64,000 nt of DNA from Actinacidiphila acidipaludis (lineage in GTDB: Bacteria; Actinomycetota; Actinomycetes; Streptomycetales; Streptomycetaceae), in contig NZ_JAINZZ010000038.1 of assembly GCF_019890725.1 (NCBI RefSeq), forward strand, positions 1 to 64,000, written 5' to 3'. The translations under genes were made by a program, and so were the position numbers. This document shows positions 16,590 to 25,019 of the stretch, piece after piece. Numbering within the stretch: the stretch's first letter is position 1; each line of letters begins with the position of its first letter. The notes under the pieces were generated by a model that was not told the origin of the DNA, searched no databases, and saw only the letters and a program-made list of their open reading frames with translations.

Positions 16590-17054
16590 GTGGCCGAGCC
16601 CGTATCCCATGCCGCGCCCGAGCGCCCTGCGCCGCCGGCGGACGCCGGATGGGACCCCGGGGGTGAACCGGGGGAGCGGGCCGCGGACGAAGCGGCGCCC
16701 GAAGGCGACCGGGCGGACGCGGCGATGGCGGACCACCGGGGCGTGCCGCCGTACCGGGCGCGGGTGGAGTACGCGAACGGGCAGTGGCATCTCGCCGTGG
16801 AGAGCCTGAACGATCACCCTGACCGTGGCGAGGTCGACTCCGTCGTCGTCACGGTGTCCGGGCGTGAGCCGCACGGCGGCCGGCCGCCGGTCGAGGTCGA
16901 CCGCAAGCTGCGGGACTGCGGCTTCGACCGGCACGGGGAGTGGGCGCGTCACGACGAGGGCTGGTCGACGCCCTGTGCCCAGTCGGACACCCGGGCCGCC
17001 CCGGCCGCGCCGCCGGTCCCGTCGCCGGACGACGAGGACCACCCCCGGGAGTGA
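16590..17054 (+). CDS. Small hydrophilic protein of unknown function
   Basis: 154 residues. The first 50 are acidic and proline/alanine-rich and probably disordered. The core YRARVEYANGQWHLAVESLN, DSVVVTVSGREPHG and VDRKLRDCGFDRHGEW (about 55-125) looks like a small folded domain. The tail is again proline-rich. No family recognised. AGAAGGAG (16576-16583) supports the GTG at 16590. The 260 bases upstream of it (16330-16589) hold nothing else I can name. Confidence 0.65.
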   Translation: MAEPVSHAAPERPAPPADAGWDPGGEPGERAADEAAPEGDRADAAMADHRGVPPYRARVEYANGQWHLAVESLNDHPDRGEVDSVVVTVSGREPHGGRPPVEVDRKLRDCGFDRHGEWARHDEGWSTPCAQSDTRAAPAAPPVPSPDDEDHPRE

Positions 17055-17141
17055 CCCCGGGACCGGGGGGCCACAGCACACGGCCCGGCGGCGGTGCGTC
17101 TTCGCGCCGCCGCCGGGCCGTACTGCTTCGGCGGAACCGGG

Positions 17142-17768
17142 TCAGGCCTGCTTGACCGCGGAGATGTCGAAGGTGAGCTTGACCTTGTCGCTGATCAGGA
17201 CGCCGCCGCCCTCCAGGGCCGCGTTGTAGGTCAGACCCCAGTCACCACGGCTGACGGTGGCGGAGCCGTCGAAACCGACGCGGACGTTGCCGTACGGGTC
17301 GGTGACCTGACCGTTGAGCGTGAGGTCGATCGAGACGGGCCGGGAGATGCCCTTGACCGTGAGGTCGCCGTGCATCCGGTAGGTCTCGTCGTCGACCTGC
17401 TCGGCACCCGTGCTGCGGAAGGTGATCTCGGGGAACTCGTCCGCCGCGAAGAAGTCGCCGTTGCGCAGGTGCTCGTCGCGCGCCGCCAGCGCGGTGTCGA
17501 TGCTGGCGACCTGGATGGTGAGCGCCGCGGAGGAGGCGGCGGGGTTGGCGCCGTCGAGATGCAGCGTGCCCTCGTAGCCGGTGAAGCGTCCGCGGATGGT
17601 GGTCACCATCGCGTGCCGCGCCGAGAAGCCGATCTCGCTGTGCGTCGTGTCGATGACGTAGTCACCGGTCAGGTGCGTGAGGTCGGCGGTGGCCGTGGCC
17701 GTGGCAGCGGCGGCGGGTGCCGGGGTCGCCGGGGCGGCGGCGGTGGTCTTGCGGTTGAAGAGGCCCAT
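17142..17768 (-). CDS. YceI-family lipocalin-like protein
   Basis: A 208-residue YceI-fold protein, an antiparallel barrel that binds polyprenyl or lipid-like molecules. An alanine/threonine-rich linker (about residues 8-30) precedes LTGDYVIDTTHSEIGFSARH, the family's opening strand. Then come FFAADEFPEITFRSTGAEQV, GDLTVKGISRPVSIDLTLNG and DKVKLTFDISAVKQA. There is no signal peptide, so it is probably cytoplasmic as in most Streptomyces copies. The ribosome site AGGGAG precedes the ATG. A Crp-like site lies 88 bases upstream of the start. Confidence 0.9.
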   Translation of the reverse strand: MGLFNRKTTAAAPATPAPAAAATATATADLTHLTGDYVIDTTHSEIGFSARHAMVTTIRGRFTGYEGTLHLDGANPAASSAALTIQVASIDTALAARDEHLRNGDFFAADEFPEITFRSTGAEQVDDETYRMHGDLTVKGISRPVSIDLTLNGQVTDPYGNVRVGFDGSATVSRGDWGLTYNAALEGGGVLISDKVKLTFDISAVKQA

Positions 17769-17855
17769 GTCATGCTCCCTGGGGGACGGGGTGGGTTGGT
17801 TTACCGCTCAACCACATCCCGGCTCGCCCCATTCCATCGGATATGCCCGATTCGC

Positions 17856-17869
17856 GTGACGTCGGTCAC
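17856..17869. promoter_or_regulatory. Candidate Crp binding site
   Basis: GTGACGTCGGTCAC exactly fits the S. coelicolor Crp pattern GTG-N6-GNCAC and is nearly palindromic. It lies 88 bases upstream of the YceI start and 253 bases upstream of the next plus-strand gene. A single short motif match. Confidence 0.35.
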
Positions 17870-18121
17870 GCCCTGCGCTGTCCCCGGGCTCCTCGTCCGA
17901 CCGGATGTGACCCAGGCGACCGGGTCCGCGCGGCGACGGACGGTGCGGGGCGCCCGACCCAGGGTGTCGGCGGCCCCTCGGCGGGGAGTCCTCGGTGTGG
18001 TCCTCAACTCCGGCTTCCCGAAGGGAGGTTGGCGTCCCGCGCGTGTGACGGAACCGGGACAACCCCGGGGGCCTCGTCCGCATCTGCCTCAGTGACCGCA
18101 CCACACACAGGGGAGTCACAG

Positions 18122-18946
18122 GTGACAGAGCAGGGGGAAGACCACCGTTCCGGACAGCAGGACGGAGCGAGGGCACGCACGCTCAGGCGGGCGCTGTGGG
18201 GCGCCGCAACAGCCGTCGCGGCCACCGTCGCGATGATCGCCGTCACGCTGCCGCGGGGTGCCTCGGCGCACGGCGGCGGCTCGGACGGCACCGCCTCCGC
18301 GGCACGGCCGGGGCACGGCGCCGCCGGCAGCGCCGCCGTGACCGAGGACGCCGCGCCGCAGGGACCGCAGACCGGGGACGGGCCACTGACCAAGGCCGAG
18401 GTCGACCGGGCGAGGTCCATCGCGCTGAGCCACGGCACACCGCGGGATTTCCGCACCGCGGAGGGCACCCAGGGCGCGGAGTATTTGGACACCGATCTGG
18501 TGGACCCGCCGGACGACGCGCCCGGCGGCCCGCGCCGCGTCGAGGTGCTGTCCTACGACTACGGGCACGACCGGCTCGTGAAGCAGACCGTGAACCTGGA
18601 CACCGGGACGGTGGAACGCACCGACACGGCGACCGGCGTCCAGCCGCCGCCGTCCCGGGACGAGACCCGGCAGGCGGCCGCGCTGCTCATCAAGGATCCC
18701 CTCGGCCAGGGACTGCGGACCGACTTCAGCGCCGCCACGAAGGGCCGGACCCTCACCTCGCCCGACCAGCTCCGGCTGCGCGGCATGTCCTTCAGCACGG
18801 GTGAGCAGTCCGCGCCCGCCGGCCTGGACAAGTGCGGGACCAACCGCTGCGTCCGGCTCTTCACCCAGGTCGGGAACGGTCCCTGGATCGACACGACGGA
18901 CTACGTCATCGACCTCAGCGACCGCACCGTCGGCCGGATCCACTGA
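18122..18946 (+). CDS. Secreted protein resembling the N-terminal domains of copper amine oxidases
   Basis: 274 residues with an N-terminal export signal (RTLRRALWGAATAVAATVAM) and then two small alpha/beta modules: LTKAEVDRARSIALSHGTPR, RRVEVLSYDYGHDRLVKQTV and DTGTVERTDTATGVQPPPS, and again from PSRDETRQAAALLIKDPLG to YVIDLSDRTVGRI. These resemble the N2/N3 domains of copper amine oxidases, which the next gene lacks. The GTG at 18122 follows GGGGAG. An 87-base spacer with short repeats separates the two genes, so they are probably co-transcribed and may act as two chains of one protein (inference). Confidence 0.65.
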   Translation: MTEQGEDHRSGQQDGARARTLRRALWGAATAVAATVAMIAVTLPRGASAHGGGSDGTASAARPGHGAAGSAAVTEDAAPQGPQTGDGPLTKAEVDRARSIALSHGTPRDFRTAEGTQGAEYLDTDLVDPPDDAPGGPRRVEVLSYDYGHDRLVKQTVNLDTGTVERTDTATGVQPPPSRDETRQAAALLIKDPLGQGLRTDFSAATKGRTLTSPDQLRLRGMSFSTGEQSAPAGLDKCGTNRCVRLFTQVGNGPWIDTTDYVIDLSDRTVGRIH

Positions 18947-19014
18947 GCCGGACCCACTGAGCCGGATCCCAGAGCCGGAACCATCCAGCCGGATCCCTGA
19001 GCCGGATCCACGAG
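18933..19014 (+). repeat. Six degenerate 13-15-bp direct repeats
   Basis: Units based on GCCGGATCCACTGA occur about six times in a row with small changes, across the stop codon and most of the spacer between the two amine-oxidase-like genes. Confidence 0.8.
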
Positions 19015-19033
19015 AGCGGAGAACCAGGCAATC

Positions 19034-20365
19034 ATGCGTATCCTCACCGCCCACCGCGCGTTCGGCGCGGCCTCGGCGTTCCTGCTGCTGCCCGCCCTGT
19101 TCACCGGGGCCATGACCGGCCGCGCGGCGGCCGCCCCACGCGCGGCCGCGACGGGGCCGTCCACCCGCGCCACCACGACGCCGGCCCCTCCCGCGGCGGC
19201 CACCTGCGGCACCGCGCGGCCCATCACCAGGACGCTGCCCAGCGGCACCACATGGACCATGTGCTGGCGGATCAGCGGCACCAAGGGGCTGGTCCTGGAG
19301 AAGATCGCCTACCAGCCGAAGAAGGAGCCGAAGCCGATCGCCGTGCTGGCCTCGGCGGCACTCGCCCAGGTCGACGTCCCCTATGACTCCGGGTCGGTGG
19401 AGTACAACGACCTGTCGGACATCGGCTTCGGCAACACCGCCGTCGACATCGGCCCTTCCGAGTGCCCCGGCGGCACCATCAGTTCCGCGTACGTCCCGGG
19501 GCAGGAGCAGAACGTCAGGGCGCTGTGCGTCACCACCGCCCCCCACGGCTACGCCTACCGCAGCGACGACTACGACGCCGCCGGCAACCCGAAGAAGTAC
19601 ACCGCGCAGGGCAGCGACCTCGTGGTCTTCTCCGTCTCCCAGCTCGGCTGGTACGAGTACGTGACGCAGTGGAACTTCTCCGACGACGGCACCATCACCG
19701 CCAAGGTCGGCGCCACCGGGGACCTCTCGCCGAGCGACTACAGCGGCGAGGGCACCGGCTGGCCGATCGGCAAGGGCGACCACGACCGGGCCACCAGTCA
19801 CTACCACTCCGTCTTCTGGCGGCTGGACTTCGCCCTGGACGGCTCGTCCAGGGCCAAGGTCGAGCAGTACGACACCAAGAAGGCGGGCCGGGGCAGCGGT
19901 TCGGCGATCCTGAGGACGGCGATGACGCCGGTCACCAAGGAGCTGGCCGCCACCTCGGCGTTGCGCCGCTGGTGGCGGGTGGTGTCCACGGCGGGCCGCA
20001 ACAGCGACCTGCACCCGCGGTCCTGGGAGCTCGTCCAGCAGCACTCCGACCACTACGACGCCCACGTCTACACCTCGAAGGACGTGTACTTCGCGCAGTA
20101 CCGGGCCTGCGAGCAACTGGCCAGCGGCAACAGCGACCCCGCGTGCGCCGGGCGCGGCACGTCGGTCGACAGATGGACGAACGGCGAGACCCTCACCCAC
20201 CCGGTGATGTGGGTCAACGTCGGCTTCCACCACGTCCCGCGCGACGAGGACCAGAGCCCGATGCCCATGCACTGGCAGGGTTTCCAGCTCGTCCCCCGCG
20301 ACGCCACCGCGATGAGCCCGCTCACGCCCGACGCGCTGTCCGGCAACAACGGGCAGGGGCACTGA
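19034..20365 (+). CDS. Secreted copper amine oxidase-like protein (catalytic domain only)
   Basis: 443 residues with a signal peptide (about 1-35). The rest matches the C-terminal catalytic domain of copper/topaquinone amine oxidases, which oxidise primary amines to aldehydes. The copper ligands H256 and H258 (SHYHSVFWRLDF) and H413 (MPMHWQGFQLVPRD) are present. Y207 in LGWYEYVTQWNF is at the topaquinone position, with the expected spacing to the histidines. The residue before it is Trp instead of the usual Asn. A likely base Asp lies in YNDLSDIGFG (about 121). The N2/N3 domains are missing here but appear in the gene upstream. Confidence 0.78.
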   Translation: MRILTAHRAFGAASAFLLLPALFTGAMTGRAAAAPRAAATGPSTRATTTPAPPAAATCGTARPITRTLPSGTTWTMCWRISGTKGLVLEKIAYQPKKEPKPIAVLASAALAQVDVPYDSGSVEYNDLSDIGFGNTAVDIGPSECPGGTISSAYVPGQEQNVRALCVTTAPHGYAYRSDDYDAAGNPKKYTAQGSDLVVFSVSQLGWYEYVTQWNFSDDGTITAKVGATGDLSPSDYSGEGTGWPIGKGDHDRATSHYHSVFWRLDFALDGSSRAKVEQYDTKKAGRGSGSAILRTAMTPVTKELAATSALRRWWRVVSTAGRNSDLHPRSWELVQQHSDHYDAHVYTSKDVYFAQYRACEQLASGNSDPACAGRGTSVDRWTNGETLTHPVMWVNVGFHHVPRDEDQSPMPMHWQGFQLVPRDATAMSPLTPDALSGNNGQGH

Positions 20366-20392
20366 TCCGTCCCTTTCCCCTCCCCGGTCCCA

Positions 20393-20429
20393 CCCCGCGC
20401 CCCGCCGGCGACCCGGCCGGGGCGCGGGG
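20393..20429. terminator. Bidirectional stem-loop between convergent genes
   Basis: 12-bp GC-rich arms (CCCCGCGCCCCG, 20393-20404; CGGGGCGCGGGG, 20418-20429) with a 13-base loop. It lies 28 bases after one stop codon and 26 bases before the other. Confidence 0.75.
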
Positions 20430-20454
20430 CCGTCCACCGGGACCGGCCCGGACG

Positions 20455-22422
20455 TCAGCCCGCTGCCGGGCCGTCGACCCTCGTCGGCTGATGCAGATGC
20501 GGCCGGCCGTAGAGGATGTGGAGGGCCAGGCCGATGTCCGCGACGGTGGCCACATCCGCGTCGTGCATGCCCCGCGGCGCGGGTGCGAAGTCCATGCCGA
20601 GCTGCAGCGCGGCGTCCCGCGTGTGCTGGCGGACGGTGGTGATGCCGGCTCCGAGCGCCCGGGCCGTCTCCTTGGTGCTGAGGTTGCACTCGAGCCAGAC
20701 CCGCAGGGTCTCCGTCAGATCCCGCTGATCGGCCCGGACGGGCGTCAGCCGCTCCTCCGCCCACTCCCGGAACATGGCCGCGGCGGACGCGTTCCCCAAC
20801 AGGTCCTCGAAGGCGACCGGTTCGCCCGGGCCGGCCGGTCCGCCCGGTCTCCTCGCCGCATCCGGGGCGTCCGCGTCCTCGGCGGGAAGCGCCAGCAGTT
20901 CCAGCGCGAGCAGGACGAGAATGCGGTTGTTGATGGAGGTGCGCAGATCCAGCGAGAGCAGCTGCTCCGCCCGGCTGAGCCGCTGCGCGACGGTGTTGCG
21001 GTGGACGCCGAGGGCCGCGGCGGCCTCCGTGCCCTTGAAGCTGAGCGCGATCGGCACCGTCTCCAGCAGATACGCGCGTTCTTCTGCCTCCCGCTTGCCG
21101 GACGGCGGAGCGAAGAGCGGACCGACGAGGTCCCGCGCCCATGCCTGCGCGGCGCGCCGGGGAAGAAGCGGCGCGAGCTTCGCGTCGCTCCCGCCCACGC
21201 AGATGCGGTCCGCCGATCTGGGCGCCTTGCGCACCGAGTTGAGCGCCTCGCCGTAGCCGACGGCCGTCTGCTCCAGCGGATGCGGCTGACCCACGCCCAT
21301 CAGGTGGCCGTCGCGGACGGCGATCATGTCGCGCAGCGCCCTGCCGGCCTGCTCCGCGCTGCGTTCCGGGACCAGGACCAGGATGTGTTTCGGTTTGCCC
21401 GGACAGGCGGTCACCAGCGCCAGCTTGTCCAGCCGGTGTTCGCACCAGCGCAGGGTCGGCTCACGGTCGTGCGGCCCGGTGTCGACGACGTGGACCGTCG
21501 CGGCGGGCGTGTCCAGGAACGTCTTGGTGGCACCTTGGTACACGACCTGTGCCATCACCACGTCGGCGCGCATGAGCAGTTGGAAGGCCGCGTGCCGGAC
21601 CGACCGCGGCACCGGGCCGGTCTGGTCCCTCGCGGCACGGTCGCACAAACCCAGGATCCGGGCCGCGTGCTGGATCAGGGACGACGCGGCGGCGTCCAGC
21701 GGCCGGCGCGCGCCCACCGCCAGCTTGGCCTCTTCCGGGTCGCCGGGCGAGACCGCCACGAGCCGTGCGTCGGCGATGCCGACGAGCCCCAGTTCCGCCA
21801 GATCCTCGGCGGGTTCACCGATCACCAGATGCGCCAGCCGCAGACGCGCGCTGTCGGACGAGGCGGTGACGACGCCCCGGGACTTCGACCAGACCATGAC
21901 GTCCGCGTCGAGGGCGATCGCCAGCCAGTCGACGATCTGGCGCACGGCGCCGGTGTCGCCCAGCCGGGTGGGCACCAGCGCCAGCAGGCGCTCGAGACGC
22001 TCGGTCTGCTCCTCGGCCACGAGCGCCCGCTGCCGGCTCAGGTCGCCGTTGATCCCGTCCCACGCGCGGAGCGGGGCCGAGCTGCTGAGCAGCGGGACGG
22101 CCACCCGCTCGGCCTGCCGGCAGAGCTGGTCGGGGATGTCGGGGACGATCTTCTCCGGCACCCGGAGCGCGAGGGCGGTGTCGCGGATCGCGGCCAGCCG
22201 TGCGACGAGCGTCGTCAACTGGGCGGTCGCCTGGCGGGAGAGGGCGGACGCCGGGACGTCGACCAGCACCAGTGTCCCGGGCCGAACGTCCACCTGTGCG
22301 CCCGGTTCGAGCGGGGTGACGGAGGTGACGCGCTGCTGCTCGTGCCGGCCGGCCTGGCTCGGCACCACATACCTCAGGCGAAGCGCCGGCTTCTTGTCGA
22401 CCAGGTAGCCCAGCGTGGACAT
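20455..22422 (-). CDS. PucR-family transcriptional regulator with a second C-terminal helix-turn-helix
   Basis: 655 residues. The N-terminal region carries GTLVLVDVPASALSRQATAQ, a PucR-like ligand-sensing part. A GGDEF-like central region (about 350-440) has HILVLVPERSAEQAGRALRD and VGVGQPHPLEQTAVGYGEAL. The PucR-type helix-turn-helix is at about 495-530 (TEAAAALGVHRNTVAQRLSR). Unusually a second one follows near 615-640 (STKETARALGAGITTVRQHT). The ATG at 22422 follows GGGAGGG. The target is unknown. It is divergent from the conservon operon across about 590 bases. Confidence 0.83.
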   Translation of the reverse strand: MSTLGYLVDKKPALRLRYVVPSQAGRHEQQRVTSVTPLEPGAQVDVRPGTLVLVDVPASALSRQATAQLTTLVARLAAIRDTALALRVPEKIVPDIPDQLCRQAERVAVPLLSSSAPLRAWDGINGDLSRQRALVAEEQTERLERLLALVPTRLGDTGAVRQIVDWLAIALDADVMVWSKSRGVVTASSDSARLRLAHLVIGEPAEDLAELGLVGIADARLVAVSPGDPEEAKLAVGARRPLDAAASSLIQHAARILGLCDRAARDQTGPVPRSVRHAAFQLLMRADVVMAQVVYQGATKTFLDTPAATVHVVDTGPHDREPTLRWCEHRLDKLALVTACPGKPKHILVLVPERSAEQAGRALRDMIAVRDGHLMGVGQPHPLEQTAVGYGEALNSVRKAPRSADRICVGGSDAKLAPLLPRRAAQAWARDLVGPLFAPPSGKREAEERAYLLETVPIALSFKGTEAAAALGVHRNTVAQRLSRAEQLLSLDLRTSINNRILVLLALELLALPAEDADAPDAARRPGGPAGPGEPVAFEDLLGNASAAAMFREWAEERLTPVRADQRDLTETLRVWLECNLSTKETARALGAGITTVRQHTRDAALQLGMDFAPAPRGMHDADVATVADIGLALHILYGRPHLHQPTRVDGPAAG

Positions 22423-22701
22423 GCACCCTCCCCTCACTCTCCGACGGCAACCGCCCGACAGTAACGCCTCGGCGCGTCGCGGGGAGTTCGGGGGGCCACG
22501 GGGGTACCCTCTGCCTCTCGCTGCGGAGCCGGGAGATGTCAGGAAGCGGACGGGCCTCACTCGATCGGGTGAATCTTGGCGCGCGCAGGGCGCGGCTCGG
22601 CGGGATCTTTCCGGCCCGACGGTAAGGGCGGGCGGCGACTCCCGACTGCTCCTGCCCGGAAGCGCCCGAATTCGGTTGCCAATCGGCCGACAACCGCCCA
22701 C

Positions 22702-22727
22702 CTACGGGAGCAACATTGCTCCCGTAG
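22702..22727. promoter_or_regulatory. Near-perfect palindromic site upstream of the PucR gene and conservon
   Basis: CTACGGGAGCAA (22702-22713) and TTGCTCCCGTAG (22716-22727) form perfect 12-base arms around a 2-base centre. I could not place clear -35/-10 boxes next to it. It may be the operator of the PucR regulator. Further on, overlapping GATC palindromes at 22866-22885 are the only other structure seen in 22423-23013. Confidence 0.6.
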
Positions 22728-23013
22728 CCTGGTGTCCATCGGCCTTTCATCGGACGGCTGCCACAAATTCCGGGACAAACCGGAATACCTCGCGAAGGGT
22801 CTTAATTGGGGCATCTCGCGCCGGGTGAAGGGTGACTATGCCAGTGGTAGCATCTTCAAACCTGTGATCATGATCCACTTGGATCTTGTACCTGGTCGGT
22901 GATCCTCGCCGTCCCTGTACACGCAGTCAGACGCGTCACCTTGTTTGAACTGCACACCAGTAAGGATGCTCCACCTTCGGCTTGCAGCGGGCTTTACGCC
23001 AGGAAAGAGTTCC

Positions 23014-24204
23014 ATGAGTGCATTTGCATACGTATTGCTGGGCGTCTTGGTCGTCGTGGTCGTGGTGGGGGGCCTCATAGTACGGCGGCGGGAGCGCGGC
23101 AAGGACAGAACCATCGGGCAGCACCGCCAGGAGTTGTTGAGCCTGCGGCAGTCCCACGAAAGTCTGCAGGGCGAGTACTTCCGCCTCCAGCAGGACCACA
23201 AAAACCTGCTGGCCGGACGTCAGGCCGACCTGCAGCAGGCCGAGTTGGACGCCGAGGCGCGCGCCAAGGAGATCATGAAGGCCTGGTCCCACACGCTGCA
23301 GACACTGACCGTCGGCAGCGTGACGGAACTGGAGAAGATCGAGCGCAAGTACGGCGATCACCCGGTCCTCTTCGACCTCATGCGGGTGTCCCACGCGGTC
23401 CGGCAGACCCTGCGCCGCCTGCAGACCATTTCCGTGATCTGCGGCGGATCCCTCGGCCGGCGGCGCAGCCCGGCGACCCTTTACGAGGTCGCCCAGGGTG
23501 CGAAGTCGTCGCTCCAGGGGTACGACCGCATCAATGTCATGAATTCCCCGACCCTGGGGCTGAAAGCGGCCGCCGTTCCCGCGGTCTCGCATGCCATCGC
23601 GGAACTCCTGCACAATGCCACGGACTACTCCAACCCCAATACCAATGTGTACGTCCAGTTCGAGAACGTGCACAACGGTATGTGCGTCGAGATCGACGAC
23701 ATGGGTGTCGGAATGGACTACGAGGAAAGGAACCGCGCCGCCCAGCTCCTCAGTGGGGAAATGGGTGTCGCGCTCGCCGACCTGGGCAATCCGCCTCGTA
23801 CCGGATTCGCGGCCATGGGAATTCTGGCCGCCCAGCACGGCTTCACGGTCGACGTCATGGGCCGATCGGCGTACGGCGGTGTCCGTGCGGTCGTCCGCCT
23901 GCCCCGTGAACTCTTGACGGAGGAGCTCATCGCCGCCCAGACCCCGCCCACGAATCCGTCGCCCGAGCCCGGCCAGGACGACGAGACGCAGCACCTCGGC
24001 AGGGCCACAGCGCACGGCCTGCCCCGTCGTGCCCCCCGGCAGAACGAGGTCGGGACCGAGGCCGTGCAGCCGGCGCCGGAACCGGTTCAGGAGAGCCGGA
24101 ACGACCGTCAGGACGTCGCCGCCAGCCTGCGTGCGCTGCAGCGCGGCACCCGCGGGGGACGTGTCCTTTCCGTTCGCTCATCAGAGGGAGACGACAGCCG
24201 GTGA
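23014..24204 (+). CDS. cvnA: Conservon sensor histidine kinase-like protein CvnA
   Basis: 396 residues. One N-terminal membrane helix (AYVLLGVLVVVVVVGGLIV) is followed by a coiled-coil-like linker (QELLSLRQSHESLQGEYFRL) and a degenerate H-box, VSHAVRQTLRRLQTISV. The HATPase domain has N-box ELLHNATDYSNPNTNV (about 197-212), DDMGVGM and GFAAMGILAAQHGF. The tail is proline/glutamate-rich. Conservons are Streptomyces membrane complexes likened to eukaryotic G-protein systems; CvnA is the membrane sensor. The ATG at 23014 follows AGGAAAG. Its stop overlaps the next start by 4 bases (GTGA). Confidence 0.9.
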   Translation: MSAFAYVLLGVLVVVVVVGGLIVRRRERGKDRTIGQHRQELLSLRQSHESLQGEYFRLQQDHKNLLAGRQADLQQAELDAEARAKEIMKAWSHTLQTLTVGSVTELEKIERKYGDHPVLFDLMRVSHAVRQTLRRLQTISVICGGSLGRRRSPATLYEVAQGAKSSLQGYDRINVMNSPTLGLKAAAVPAVSHAIAELLHNATDYSNPNTNVYVQFENVHNGMCVEIDDMGVGMDYEERNRAAQLLSGEMGVALADLGNPPRTGFAAMGILAAQHGFTVDVMGRSAYGGVRAVVRLPRELLTEELIAAQTPPTNPSPEPGQDDETQHLGRATAHGLPRRAPRQNEVGTEAVQPAPEPVQESRNDRQDVAASLRALQRGTRGGRVLSVRSSEGDDSR

Positions 24205-25019
24205 GGGACTACTCCTGGATGCTCCAGTCCGTCGTCGACCGCACCCCGGACGCCAGGCACCTCGTCCTGCTGTCCGCGGACGGTATCGCCCAGGGCGCCA
24301 CCCAGGGCCTGGACCACGACGCGATGAACGCCATCGCCTCGACCGCCGCCGGGCTGCAGTCGCTGAGCCGTGCGACCGGGACGATCGTGGGCGCGCAAGA
24401 GGTCGACGAATGGCGGCAGACCCTCATCGAGTTCGACCACGGGTGGGTCTTCATCCTGGCCGCGGGCAAGCGGTCCTACCTCGCGGCGGCGGCCGGCCCC
24501 GACGTCGACATGGAGCTGATCAGCTCCAACATGCAGCAGCTCGTCACCCGGCTGGGCCGGGAACTGACCGCCGAGGCCCGCACCGAGTCGTCGGTGCCGC
24601 AGAGCGGGTACCGGCCGCAGGCCGGCGCCCAGCAGGTCCGTCAGGCCCGGGTCCTGCCCCGGCTGAACGACATCGTGGACGCGGTGCCGCTGGCCACGCA
24701 GGCGATCCTCGTGCGCCCCGACGGCCTGCCGGGAGGCGCCTCCGCCGGAATGGCGGCGGACGTCGCCGACAGCTTCGCCGCGGCGATGCACGCCCTGCAG
24801 GGGCTCAGCAAGTCCACGGCCCCGTTCCTGGGCCGCCACGTGAACGCCCAACTCCGCCAGACCGTCGTCGAGTTCGATCACGGCTGGCTGGTCACCATGG
24901 CCACCCCCGACGGCGGGACCCTGGCCGCCGCGGCGGAGCCGGACGGCGACATCGGCGCGCTGGCCATCCAGATGCGCGCCGTTGTGCCGGAACCAGCAGA
25001 GATGGCGAGGAACGCCTGA
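24201..25019 (+). CDS. cvnB: Conservon roadblock/LC7 protein CvnB with two tandem domains
   Basis: 272 residues, about twice the usual 130-140 of CvnB. Two copies of the roadblock/LC7 domain are visible. The first is at about 1-120 (ARHLVLLSADGIAQGATQGL, FDHGWVFILAAG, YLAAAAGPDVDMELI) and the second at about 150-265 (TQAILVRPDGLPGGASAGM, FDHGWLVTMATPDGG, LAAAAEPDGDIGALA). Roadblock proteins regulate small GTPases as dimers, so this chain may form an internal dimer. Its start overlaps cvnA and its stop overlaps the next start, which means tight co-translation. Confidence 0.9.
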   Translation: MRDYSWMLQSVVDRTPDARHLVLLSADGIAQGATQGLDHDAMNAIASTAAGLQSLSRATGTIVGAQEVDEWRQTLIEFDHGWVFILAAGKRSYLAAAAGPDVDMELISSNMQQLVTRLGRELTAEARTESSVPQSGYRPQAGAQQVRQARVLPRLNDIVDAVPLATQAILVRPDGLPGGASAGMAADVADSFAAAMHALQGLSKSTAPFLGRHVNAQLRQTVVEFDHGWLVTMATPDGGTLAAAAEPDGDIGALAIQMRAVVPEPAEMARNA

